Assembly (NCBI GenBank): GCA_023435225.1 | Contig: JAEYRX010000022.1 | Coordinates: 1 to 64,000, forward strand | Source of the DNA: Bacillota bacterium | GTDB taxonomy: Bacteria > Bacillota > UBA4882 > UBA8346 | Length of the DNA: 64,000 bases | Reading direction: 5' to 3' | Shown here: positions 1-7,628 of the stretch, in pieces | Layout of the letters: every line of letters starts with the position of its first letter | Position numbering within the stretch: position 1 is the first letter of the stretch | Notes under the pieces: generated by a model | Database searches by the model: none | Told to the model about the DNA's origin: nothing | Seen by the model: only the letters and a program-made list of their open reading frames with translations | Position numbers and translations under genes: made by a program

Positions 1-157
1 CGCCTTTTCCTTAACGTTCACCACAACGGCTCTTTACCTATGCAGCTTAAGGTGGTTTGAACCTGCACCTGCATGCCGGTTCGATGGATCTTCTTCCATC
101 ATCATCTATGCGTTTCTTATGGCACACTCAGGGACAAAGGGTCTGATTTTAGGCCTC
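1..157 (-). ncRNA. possible structured RNA, perhaps 6S-like, cut by the window edge
   Basis: No reading frame here looks coding on either strand. Read on the minus strand, the stretch can fold into several nested helices, among them GATGG/CCATC around 81-101 and a longer GTTC..ACCAC/GTGGT..GAAC pairing near 15-63. Near its 5' end it has CCCTGAGTGTGCC (complement of 121-133), which recalls the conserved 5' side of bacterial 6S RNA. The 3' end would lie outside the window. This is a guess from motif and fold only; it could also be a leader or an unrelated structured spacer. Confidence 0.22.
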
Positions 158-203
158 AGAGATTTAGATACTTAGCCTTTAGCCTGTTTTTTACATATAA
201 AGA

Positions 204-225
204 AAGAGAGCTAAAAAACTCTCTT
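204..225 (-). terminator. hairpin at the end of yajC
   Basis: A 7-bp stem AAGAGAG/CTCTCTT closes an 8-nt loop and overlaps the yajC stop codon. The T-run on the minus side is weak (TCTTTATATG), so termination may be partial. It could also stop plus-strand transcripts. Confidence 0.4.
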
Positions 226-526
226 AACTTTTTACTCTTGATATGGAACTGCGGGTAAACTTTAACTCCACTTTGTCAGCCACTCTTAATCTAACATCAT
301 CTTCATCAAGGTCGACGATTTCGCCATGAAGGCCACCGGCGGTAATTACTTTATCGCCTTTTTTTAGACTGCTTAACATGGACTGCCGTTGTTTTTGCTG
401 TTTCCGTTGCGGCATAATTATCAAGAGCCAAAAAACTCCAAAAATTACGACAAAAGGAAGGATTTGCATCAACATACCGCCAGTTCCCGGTTGAGTTGCC
501 GGAGCTGCTGCTAATAAAAAATTCAT
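224..526 (-). CDS. yajC: YajC, preprotein translocase accessory subunit
   Basis: YajC is a small inner-membrane partner of the SecDF-SecYEG translocon. The 100-residue product has the usual form: a short N-terminus, one membrane helix (about residues 20-38), then a basic stretch (PQRKQQKQRQ) and a small beta-rich domain with the family-typical GDKVITAGGLHGEI. An AAGGAGGTGA ribosome site lies a few bases before the ATG. It follows queA and tgt in the same direction, an arrangement common in Bacillota. A hairpin overlaps its stop codon. The usual downstream neighbours (scfA/scfB or secDF) are not visible before the window edge. Confidence 0.95.
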   Translation of the reverse strand: MNFLLAAAPATQPGTGGMLMQILPFVVIFGVFWLLIIMPQRKQQKQRQSMLSSLKKGDKVITAGGLHGEIVDLDEDDVRLRVADKVELKFTRSSISRVKS

Positions 527-590
527 CTATTCACCTCCTTTAAAACAATTTATTAATTCGACACCAATCATTATTTCCCTTTTAATTATG

Positions 591-1712
591 TCAGCATTTA
601 TAGTTTTCGTCATAACGCCGGAAAAATTCGCGTTTTCGCTCAAGGAAAGTATCAGTCTTTAACCCCTCTCTAATTTCCATCATTACTTTCATTAAAAAGT
701 ATAAATTATGATAGGTTATAAGATAACCGCCAAGGAACTCTCCAGCCTTGAATAAATGTCGTATATAAGCTCTGGAATATGATTTACAGGTGTAACAATC
801 ACAATTAGGATCCAAAGTTGAAAAATCTCCGGCATATTGAGCATCCCGGATTAAAACTCTACCTAGGGAAGTCAATGCTGTGCCATGCCTGGCTATCCTA
901 GTCGGAAAAACGCAATCAAACATATCAATTCCTCGTTCTACCCCCTCCCATAAAGCATCGGGAGAACCCACACCCATTAAATACCGGGGTTTGGTCTCCG
1001 GTAAAATAGGCGCCGTATAATCCAAAACCTCATACATAATTGGTTTCGGTTCTCCGACACTTAATCCGCCAATAGCATAACCGGGGAAATTCAGTTCCGC
1101 TAATGAACGGGCGCTTTCCATCCGCAAGTCCTTATAAGTCACCCCTTGAACAATTCCAAAGAGCACTTGGTCTTGACGATTATGTACTTTCAAACAACGT
1201 TCAGCCCAGCGGGTGGTCCTTTCCATAGCTTCACGGGCGGCTTTATATTCTGTTGGGTAAGGCGAGCAAACATCAAAAACCATAGCAATATCGGCGCCTA
1301 AATCTGATTCTATCTCCATTACCTTTTCCGGGGTAAAAAAGTGAGAAGAACCGTCAATATGAGACTTAAAAATAACCCCTTCTTCGGTTATTTTATTAAG
1401 ATCTGCCAGACTAAATACTTGAAACCCGCCACTGTCGGTCAACATTGAACCGGTCCAATTAATAAAACGGTGCAACCCCCCGGCCTCTCTTACAATATCC
1501 GAACCGGGTCTTAAATATAAATGATATGTATTTCCCAAAATCAATTTAAAACCAATCCTATTCAAATCATCAACAGTCATTGCCTTAACCGCTCCTTGAG
1601 TGCCTACCGGCATAAAAACCGGAGTCTCAATCTGATTATGGGCGGTAGTTAACAACCCAAGCCGTCCTTTGTTTTCATTTGATTTCTTAAGTACATCGAA
1701 AGTGAATGACAT
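591..1712 (-). CDS. tgt: queuine/preQ1 tRNA-guanine transglycosylase
   Basis: The enzyme exchanges the wobble guanine of GUN-anticodon tRNAs for preQ1. Visible are DSGGFQVFSL near the catalytic region, the GGLSVGEP loop, the DMFDCVFPTR region with the nucleophile-side Asp, and the zinc site CDCYTC followed by a His about 25 residues later. The ATG at 1712 is preferred over the one at 1724 because GAGGTT lies just before it and the protein then begins MSFTFDV, as in relatives. The gene directly follows queA, the next enzyme of the same pathway. Small deviations from the consensus (FDVC for FDEC, PTRIAR for PTRNAR) are noted but do not suggest loss of function. Confidence 0.96.
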   Translation of the reverse strand: MSFTFDVLKKSNENKGRLGLLTTAHNQIETPVFMPVGTQGAVKAMTVDDLNRIGFKLILGNTYHLYLRPGSDIVREAGGLHRFINWTGSMLTDSGGFQVFSLADLNKITEEGVIFKSHIDGSSHFFTPEKVMEIESDLGADIAMVFDVCSPYPTEYKAAREAMERTTRWAERCLKVHNRQDQVLFGIVQGVTYKDLRMESARSLAELNFPGYAIGGLSVGEPKPIMYEVLDYTAPILPETKPRYLMGVGSPDALWEGVERGIDMFDCVFPTRIARHGTALTSLGRVLIRDAQYAGDFSTLDPNCDCYTCKSYSRAYIRHLFKAGEFLGGYLITYHNLYFLMKVMMEIREGLKTDTFLERKREFFRRYDENYKC

Positions 1713-1726
1713 TGATAACCTCATAT

Positions 1727-2752
1727 TTATTTAATAAACATTGCATCGCCAAAACTAAAAAAACGATATCGTTCTTCAACGGCATGCCGGTAACAACGGA
1801 GCATATTATCCCGGCCTGTAAACGCCGAGACCAACATCAGTAGAGTAGATTTCGGTAAATGAAAATTGGTAATCATAGCATCAATTACTTGAAATTTAAA
1901 CCCCGGATAAATAAAGATAGCTGTTTCCCCTGAACCTGATTTTAATCTCCCGGCTTTAGCAGCTTGTGATTCCAATACCCTAACAACAGTCGTTCCTACT
2001 GCTATTACTCTATTACCGGCTTTTTTTGTTTGTTCAATCAATTGGACCAACTCATCCGCCAGGACAAAAAACTCCGGATGCATTATATGCTCTTCAATTT
2101 CTTCAGTTTTTACCGGTCGGAAAGTGCCTATCCCAACATGTAGGGTTAAAAACCCAGTTTTAACGCCTTTTTTCTTTAAACGTTCCAATAATTCCTTAGT
2201 AAAATGAAGCCCGGCAGTTGGGGCAGCTACCGATCCTTCTTTCTCAGCATAAATAGTCTGATAACGGTCCGAATCAGCCAATTTTTGATGGATGTATGGA
2301 GGTAAAGGTGTTTCTCCCACCTCAAGCAACCAACTTCGAAAATCCAAATCGGCAGGGAATTTAAGAATCCGTTCGCCTCCTTCAGTAATTCCTACTACTT
2401 CCGCTTGAACATCCTTAAAAAACCGAAGTTTCATCCCCGGTTTTACCCGTTTGCCGGGACGCGCCAAACACTCCCATTGGGAAACTCCGGTTTGTTTAAG
2501 CAAAAAAATCTCTATCTTTCCGCCTTGACTTCCTTCACGTTCCGCAAATAACCGGGCCGGAATAACCTTAGTATCGTTAAAAACTAGTAAATCATCCCTA
2601 TTCAAGAGCGTATCAAGCTCATAAAAAAAACGGTCGCTAAGTTTGTCGGCCTTTCGGTCAAATACTAATAATCGTGAGCTGTCTCTTGGTTCAACCGGTT
2701 GTTGAGCTATCAACTCCGGAGGTAATATATAATCAAAATCACTAACCAGCAT
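1727..2752 (-). CDS. queA: S-adenosylmethionine:tRNA ribosyltransferase-isomerase
   Basis: QueA moves the ribosyl part of SAM onto preQ1 in tRNA to make epoxyqueuosine. The 341-residue length is typical. Family blocks are present: DFDYILPPELIAQQP at the N-terminus, RDSSRLLV, FNDTKVIPARL, the central APTAGLHFT and GTFRPV, and ITNFHLPKSTLLMLVSAF near the end. Only 14 bases separate it from the preferred tgt start, so the two are surely co-transcribed. Confidence 0.97.
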   Translation of the reverse strand: MLVSDFDYILPPELIAQQPVEPRDSSRLLVFDRKADKLSDRFFYELDTLLNRDDLLVFNDTKVIPARLFAEREGSQGGKIEIFLLKQTGVSQWECLARPGKRVKPGMKLRFFKDVQAEVVGITEGGERILKFPADLDFRSWLLEVGETPLPPYIHQKLADSDRYQTIYAEKEGSVAAPTAGLHFTKELLERLKKKGVKTGFLTLHVGIGTFRPVKTEEIEEHIMHPEFFVLADELVQLIEQTKKAGNRVIAVGTTVVRVLESQAAKAGRLKSGSGETAIFIYPGFKFQVIDAMITNFHLPKSTLLMLVSAFTGRDNMLRCYRHAVEERYRFFSFGDAMFIK

Positions 2753-2780
2753 TTTTGGGCTCCAGTCAATTAATTAAAAA

Positions 2781-4070
2781 CTACTTATTCGGTAAATTGC
2801 TAATTGTTACTCCCGGATAAAAATGGGTTAAAATCTGGCGTTCATCAAAGCCGGAATCAGCCATCCCTTTAGCGCCCCATTGGCTCAAGCCTACACCGTG
2901 CCCCCAACCCGAACCTTTGCAAATTATTTGGCGTGGTTCTTTATCTTGAAGCCAAGACCATGGGTCCGGCAGATCCCATGGAGGATCTAAAAGATCCGCC
3001 GTTAACCCGGGGATTTCATTATTAGCCATTATTGCCTCGGGGTATTGATTATTATTGATCCACCACAATGTAATAAAAGGTTCCGGGCCGTAAACAACCC
3101 CGATTTTAACTTTAGAACTAGGCAAACCAAGCAAAAATCTAAATTGCTCACCGGTAATGGTAGCTTCTCCCAAATCTCCCTTCAGGATAACTTTTTGTAG
3201 TTTTCCTTCCTTACTGTAATCCAATGGTATAATCAGCCTTAACCTTCCCAACTGAGGATATGAACGGATAGAAAAACCTTGAAGTTCAATCCAGCTTAAC
3301 GATTTAGTCCACTTGGAATAAGGAGAGTTTTGATCCCAATCAATAACCGGCTTAAGATAGGGAACGGCTGAACTCCAGACCTCGGAAGCATCAGCCGTAT
3401 TGCCGCCTGAAGCAGAATGGTACAAAGCCGAAATTACCTTCCCCCGGTAAGTAATAACCTCTCCGGCAGTATTGCTTACCGCCTGATCAGTACTAACTCT
3501 CTCAGCATCTACTCCCCCATAAACCTGACAATGGTCCAAAGCGCATATATTAAATCCTTTGCCAATGTGGCGATTTAAAGAAGCGATTGTATAAGTTCTA
3601 GCGGTAATAGCCTGTGCTTTCAAAGCGGCCATCGGCCAATCAGCCGGAACCTCTTTTGGTACTACACCCCTTAAGTAATCTTCTAAATGAAGTTGGTTTA
3701 ACAGATTAAGCTTTCCGTTTTTGGCGGTAACTAAAAATGCGCCGCGATAATTATGAAAACTCCAGGTAAGATGTTTAGTCCCCGGAAAAATTACTAACGG
3801 TCCGGAACTTACCGGTAAATAATTGATATTAATAATATTACCGGTAGCAGTAATAATGAATTGCTCTCCCGGTATTTGAAGTGTTTGTGGTTGAGAATCT
3901 ACTAAGTCTAACACAGTAATACTGTTATCCAGATTCATCAGTAATTGATCTTGTTCAATAGCTAAACCAACCTTAATAATAGTTTGATCATTACCCGAAC
4001 CATAAACCAACCGGCCGGAAAAGAGGATAAATAATAAGAAACATATATTAATCAGCCGCAAATTCAGCAT
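2781..4070 (-). CDS. spoIID: SpoIID/LytB-domain protein, sporulation peptidoglycan hydrolase
   Basis: SpoIID is a membrane-anchored lytic transglycosylase that works with SpoIIP during engulfment of the forespore. The SpoIID core is clear: ALKAQAITARTYT, the CQVYGG segment, SASGGNTADASEVW and a C-terminal GWGHGVGLSQWGAKGMA. The ATG at 4070 is chosen because GGGAG sits seven bases before it and the protein then starts with a clean membrane or signal segment (LRLINICFLLFILFSG). A longer frame to 4172 would overlap era and has no signal-like start. The gene could instead be a LytB/SpoIID-like paralogue, since many Bacillota have several; its place after era does not decide this. Confidence 0.88.
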   Translation of the reverse strand: MLNLRLINICFLLFILFSGRLVYGSGNDQTIIKVGLAIEQDQLLMNLDNSITVLDLVDSQPQTLQIPGEQFIITATGNIININYLPVSSGPLVIFPGTKHLTWSFHNYRGAFLVTAKNGKLNLLNQLHLEDYLRGVVPKEVPADWPMAALKAQAITARTYTIASLNRHIGKGFNICALDHCQVYGGVDAERVSTDQAVSNTAGEVITYRGKVISALYHSASGGNTADASEVWSSAVPYLKPVIDWDQNSPYSKWTKSLSWIELQGFSIRSYPQLGRLRLIIPLDYSKEGKLQKVILKGDLGEATITGEQFRFLLGLPSSKVKIGVVYGPEPFITLWWINNNQYPEAIMANNEIPGLTADLLDPPWDLPDPWSWLQDKEPRQIICKGSGWGHGVGLSQWGAKGMADSGFDERQILTHFYPGVTISNLPNK

Positions 4071-4153
4071 TATTTTACTCCCGAAAATCATTACATAACT
4101 ATATTTTATTTGATTCGAAGGCTTCAGAACAATACCGCTGCCTATTACCTGCT

Positions 4154-5035
4154 CTATTTCTCTTCTTCCCAATAGCCGAATTCCCGTAAAGACTCCTCTT
4201 TATTGCGCCAGTTCTTACGAACTTTAACCCATAACTCGAGATATACAGGAGCATCCAGTAATAGCTCCAGATTTTCCCTGGCTGCTTGTCCGATATTTCT
4301 TAAGCGCTCTCCCTTAGCTCCAATTATTATCCCCTTCTGCGAGTCCCTTTCTACATAAATAATGGCATTGATAAAAATTTTCCCGTTGGTACGTTCCTTC
4401 ATCTCCTCCACTTGGACGGCTATTGAATGAGGAACTTCTTCAGCAGTATAATGTAAAATCTGTTCCCGGATAAACTCGGCGGCAATAAACCGCTCCGGGT
4501 GATCAGTTACTTGCTCGGGAGGATAAAATTGAGGGCCTACCGGCAGAGCTGCTACTACTTTAAGTAATAATTCCGGAATCCCACTCCCGGTTTGAGCGGA
4601 TACTTTGCTGATATCGGTAAATCCCGGTATCTCCGGTAAACTCTTATCAGGAACAAGGTCAATTTTATTCCAGACTACCATCACCGGGATATCGATATCT
4701 TTAATGATTGAAGCTACTTTCATATCAGCCGGCGTTAATCCCGCTTCAGCATCCAATACCCATAGCCCTAAATCCACATTAAATAGAGCCGAGCGGGTCA
4801 TCCGAACCATCCGGTCGCCTAACTGATGTAAAGGCCGGTGCAGACCCGGAGTATCAATCCAAATTACTTGATAGTCCCTCGTGGTTAAAATACCCCGCAA
4901 TTGATTTCTAGTTGTTTGCGGTTTATCGGAAATGATGGTAATTTTCTGGCCGACAAATGTATTAAGTAAGCTTGATTTACCAACATTGGGACGACCGATT
5001 AAGGCCACAAATCCCGATTTAAATTGTTTATTCAT
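4154..5035 (-). CDS. era: GTPase Era
   Basis: Era is an essential GTPase that binds the 3' end of 16S rRNA during small-subunit maturation. The G1 motif GRPNVGKSS, the G3 motif DTPG and the G4 motif NKID are present. A C-terminal KH domain contains GAKGERLRNIGQAAR. The ATG at 5035 gives the usual beginning (KSGFVALIGRPNVGK); the frame extends to 5083 but that part overlaps the upstream acetyltransferase. The start overlaps the acetyltransferase stop by eight bases, so translational coupling is likely. Confidence 0.97.
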   Translation of the reverse strand: MNKQFKSGFVALIGRPNVGKSSLLNTFVGQKITIISDKPQTTRNQLRGILTTRDYQVIWIDTPGLHRPLHQLGDRMVRMTRSALFNVDLGLWVLDAEAGLTPADMKVASIIKDIDIPVMVVWNKIDLVPDKSLPEIPGFTDISKVSAQTGSGIPELLLKVVAALPVGPQFYPPEQVTDHPERFIAAEFIREQILHYTAEEVPHSIAVQVEEMKERTNGKIFINAIIYVERDSQKGIIIGAKGERLRNIGQAARENLELLLDAPVYLELWVKVRKNWRNKEESLREFGYWEEEK

Positions 5036-5507
5036 TGTTCTTCCATTCCCATTCCAGAAGCCACCGGTCTTCTCCCGGTCCATAATAATCTTTCAAAAAA
5101 TTTACCCGTTTCATCCGGAACTTCTCCTCATAAATATGAATGGCGATATGGTTTTCCGGGTGAACTGTTAATTGCAACCGTTTAAAGCCGGCTCTAGGTA
5201 AAGCTTCCAAAATAGTCCGGAATAAAGCCGTCCCCACCCCATATCCCCTGTAATCTTCGGCTACTGCATAACCATACAGATATGCGAGCTCCTGGTCTCG
5301 CCAGTCCCGCATCAACTCAGCCATACCTACCGGTTTACCATTAAACCTAGCCAGATAAACCCGTCCATAGTGCAAAAAAGGCGGCAGCGACCATTCATTC
5401 AAACTCCCAAGTCCAAACGCTTCTTCATCAATTCCTAGGATCGTCTCTCTTAAATACTCTTCCGCCTTAGTCACAATCTCCACCGTTATAACCGGTTGTT
5501 CGCTCAA
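5028..5507 (-). CDS. GNAT-family N-acetyltransferase
   Basis: The product (159 residues) is a GCN5-related acetyltransferase. It has the acetyl-CoA pyrophosphate-binding pattern DYRGYGVGTALF (about residues 84-95) and the later NHIAIHIYEE helix typical of the fold. The start is TTG, with GGAGG nine bases before it; the only nearby ATG is out of frame and runs into a stop. It lies between cdd and era, where many Bacillota have recO or nothing. The substrate is unknown. RimI-like protein acetylation is possible but not shown. Confidence 0.8.
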   Translation of the reverse strand: MSEQPVITVEIVTKAEEYLRETILGIDEEAFGLGSLNEWSLPPFLHYGRVYLARFNGKPVGMAELMRDWRDQELAYLYGYAVAEDYRGYGVGTALFRTILEALPRAGFKRLQLTVHPENHIAIHIYEEKFRMKRVNFLKDYYGPGEDRWLLEWEWKNNE

Positions 5508-5519
5508 TCCATTGAACCT

Positions 5520-5676
5520 CCAGACTATTTTGGATTGCGAATTTCCAATTTCGGATTTAAAACCCTCTAAACATGGTCTGGACTGTCCGGATTCTTAAAA
5601 TACCTAATCAATATTTCTTTTTAAATCCGCAATCTGCAATCCGAAATCCGCAATAACCAATTTAACTTTCATTTAT
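5520..5676. repeat. short-period degenerate repeat spacer
   Basis: The non-coding spacer contains runs built on a 7-nt step, such as AATCCGCAATCTGCAATCCG near 5625-5645, and a related GCGAATTTCCAATTTCGGAT near 5537. It looks like decayed simple-sequence expansion and contains no gene. Confidence 0.5.
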
Positions 5677-5680
5677 CTAA

Positions 5681-5778
5681 GGAAGCGCTGATTAATCCAA
5701 TTTTGTGCAAGCAAATATGCGGTATTAGGCATTTTGCGAAGCACAAAATCGTCACTTATTCAATTAATCAGCGCTTCC
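5681..5778. mobile_element. 98-bp MITE-like palindromic element with 4-bp target duplication
   Basis: The ends are exact inverted repeats, GGAAGCGCTGATTAAT and its complement. They are followed inward by a second inverted pair TTTTGTGC/GCACAAAA. The element is flanked by CTAA on both sides (5677-5680 and 5779-5782), which fits the YTAR target rule of the IS5 group, whose ends also begin GGAAG. It has no coding capacity. Its right end supplies the stop codon of cdd. Confidence 0.8.
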
Positions 5779-6175
5779 CTAAGTATTTCGCCCCGAAGGC
5801 AGCCGGGAGGTATTGTTCCAGCGTGCTTTCGATCTTTTTCCCTTCAAGATTCAGAAGAATTAATTTCATATTAATACCGAACTCGGCAAGAAACTGACGG
5901 CAAATTCCGCAGGGCGAACCGGGTTCCTTCCCATCGGCAACTACCGCTAAGGCTAAAAATTCGGTTTCTCCTTCGGAGACTGCTTTTACAGCTGCCACCC
6001 GTTCGGCGCATATTGTAGCCCCATAAGACGCATTTTCAACATTACAACCACTATAAATCCGGCCTGATTTCCCTAGTAAAGCAGCTCCTACTTGATATTT
6101 TGAGTAGGGGGCATATGCTTTTTCCCGGACTGCCACAGCCGCATCAATTAATTCTTGATAATTATTCTCGCTCAT
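5768..6175 (-). CDS. cdd: cytidine deaminase
   Basis: The enzyme converts cytidine and deoxycytidine to uridine forms in pyrimidine salvage. The zinc site is complete: CAERV (Cys56, with catalytic Glu58) and PCGICRQ (Cys89 and Cys92). The 135-residue length is normal. GGGGGAG precedes the ATG. The last codons lie in the inverted repeat of a small insertion. Removing the insertion and one copy of the duplication would give an ending of YLDK, whereas the present ending is YLGKR. So the insertion changed only the last residues. Confidence 0.96.
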   Translation of the reverse strand: MSENNYQELIDAAVAVREKAYAPYSKYQVGAALLGKSGRIYSGCNVENASYGATICAERVAAVKAVSEGETEFLALAVVADGKEPGSPCGICRQFLAEFGINMKLILLNLEGKKIESTLEQYLPAAFGAKYLGKR

Positions 6176-6301
6176 ATAAACTCCCCCAAATAGATGTTAG
6201 ATATATAAAAATTCGAAATACGCTTTTCTCTGTGGCCTATAATATTGCCACAGAGACACAGAGTTATTGTCTAATATTGTTGATTACATAGCGTAATAGA
6301 T

Positions 6302-7015
6302 TTAATTCAACTTATAAAATATCATCAATTGAAAAACCAAGAGGGTAACAAAAAAACCAAGTAATCCGCCGGCAATTACTTCGGTTATTGAATGAATGTT
6401 ATTCTCAATCCGGCTTTCAGCAATTAAAAAAACCAAAAAGCCAAGTAAAACTGCTACTAGATTATTTTGAGCGGTAAAAAAAATTGCCGTAGCAGCCGCT
6501 GCACCTAACGCAGTATGGCCACTGGGCATTCCGCCTTGGACTGGCTTACCTCTTTTAGTAAGAGACTTTCCGACAATTACTAGAACTATCGTTAATAAAA
6601 TGGCTATCAGACTAAGATAGGCCGGAGATCTTTGTAAAGAGATAATTACCGGTGGAATAGTTGAATCCAATTTAGGAAAGAAAATTAGATAACCAACTAT
6701 TACTGCCAGTGATGAAGAAACCAAAACCGCTCCGGCAGCAACATTCTTAGCAATTGCAGCCATTGGATGGTATTCTTTAGTTATCAAATCAACGGTGACT
6801 TCTACTGCGGTATTAATCATCTCTGTTACAATCACAAAAGCAATGACACCTAATAGTATTATTATCTCCAGTTTAGTTAGTTGAAGTAATAATGACAAAA
6901 TCAAAACCAAACCGGTAGTCAAAAAATGCAGGCGAATGTTCCGTTGAGTTTTAAAAGCATAAATTATTCCTTCAAAGGCATAGTTGAAAGACTCTAATAA
7001 AGTTCTCGCCCGCAC
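6302..7015 (-). CDS. dgkA: diacylglycerol/undecaprenol kinase fused to a PAP2 phosphatase
   Basis: Residues 1 to about 110 are a DgkA-type membrane kinase, with three helices and the conserved EMINTAVE segment and KNVAAGAVL. Residues 120-237 are a PAP2 acid-phosphatase domain with GKSLTKRGKP, PSGHT and SRIENNIH, the usual three motifs. DgkA of Bacillota makes undecaprenyl phosphate from the alcohol, and PAP2 enzymes remove a phosphate from the pyrophosphate form. One protein may therefore feed both routes to the lipid carrier for wall synthesis. The position between ybeY and cdd is the conserved dgkA position. The stop overlaps a sequence also found in a palindromic element near 60.5 kb. Confidence 0.9.
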   Translation of the reverse strand: MRARTLLESFNYAFEGIIYAFKTQRNIRLHFLTTGLVLILSLLLQLTKLEIIILLGVIAFVIVTEMINTAVEVTVDLITKEYHPMAAIAKNVAAGAVLVSSSLAVIVGYLIFFPKLDSTIPPVIISLQRSPAYLSLIAILLTIVLVIVGKSLTKRGKPVQGGMPSGHTALGAAAATAIFFTAQNNLVAVLLGFLVFLIAESRIENNIHSITEVIAGGLLGFFVTLLVFQLMIFYKLN

Positions 7016-7024
7016 CCGGAACTC

Positions 7025-7150
7025 CTCCCTATATTACAACAAAAGTCAGCAGTTTAAAATTAAAAGTCTAAAGTTAAAAACCCGGACTCGACTTTTGACT
7101 TCAGACTGATAAAATATAAGTTTGAAAAATTATACCGGTTATAATTATAG
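7025..7150. repeat. AGTC-rich inverted-repeat spacer
   Basis: The spacer between ybeY and dgkA contains AGTCTAAAGT and, about 30 bases further on, the near-complement GACTTCAGACT around a centre AACCCGGACT. A similar block lies at 11011-11082. No gene is visible. Confidence 0.45.
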
Positions 7151-7154
7151 CATA

Positions 7155-7628
7155 TTACTTAGACACACCTAAATTAAAACCTTCTAGTATTTTTTCTTCT
7201 GCTTCGCGCATAATACCGGTTTTTTCTTTCGTTTGATGATCGTATCCCAACAAATGTAAAAGACCGTGCACTGCCAGGTAACATAGTTCTCTTTCAAAAG
7301 AATGCCCATATTCATCTGCTTGGGCCACCGCTCTTTCAAGTGAAATATAAATATCTCCCAATAATTCTGGAACTCCTTCGGGTATATAGGCAGTACTAAA
7401 AGTTGCTCCTTCTTCCATGGCAAATGAAAGGACATCGGTAGGCCGGTCAAGATTGCGGTATTTTAAATTCATTTCCCGGATATATTCATCTGTAACCAGG
7501 ACTACGCTAACCTCAGCCTTAGGCTTTTGATGCATAATCAACCCTTTTTGTAGTATAGTCTCCAACAGGCAAGGAATTTCATCCTTAATTGTTATTATTT
7601 CTTGTAAATTATTTACTAGAATCGCCAT
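7155..7628 (-). CDS. ybeY: endoribonuclease YbeY, 16S rRNA maturation
   Basis: YbeY is a zinc RNase needed for 16S rRNA 3'-end processing and ribosome quality control. The metal site HGLLHLLGYDH (His121, His125, His131) is intact, and the DVLSFAMEE segment precedes it. The length of 157 is normal. It overlaps the 3' end of the upstream yqfF gene by 20 bases, as is usual in this conserved cluster. Confidence 0.97.
   Translation of the reverse strand: MAILVNNLQEIITIKDEIPCLLETILQKGLIMHQKPKAEVSVVLVTDEYIREMNLKYRNLDRPTDVLSFAMEEGATFSTAYIPEGVPELLGDIYISLERAVAQADEYGHSFERELCYLAVHGLLHLLGYDHQTKEKTGIMREAEEKILEGFNLGVSK

Noticed and set aside
1..223. SCIFF peptide gene (scfA), often found after yajC in Clostridia
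   Set aside because: No six-cysteine peptide can be read in any frame.
73..258. 61-codon plus-strand frame at the window start
   Set aside because: It overlaps yajC on the other strand, lacks a ribosome site and shows no protein-like composition.
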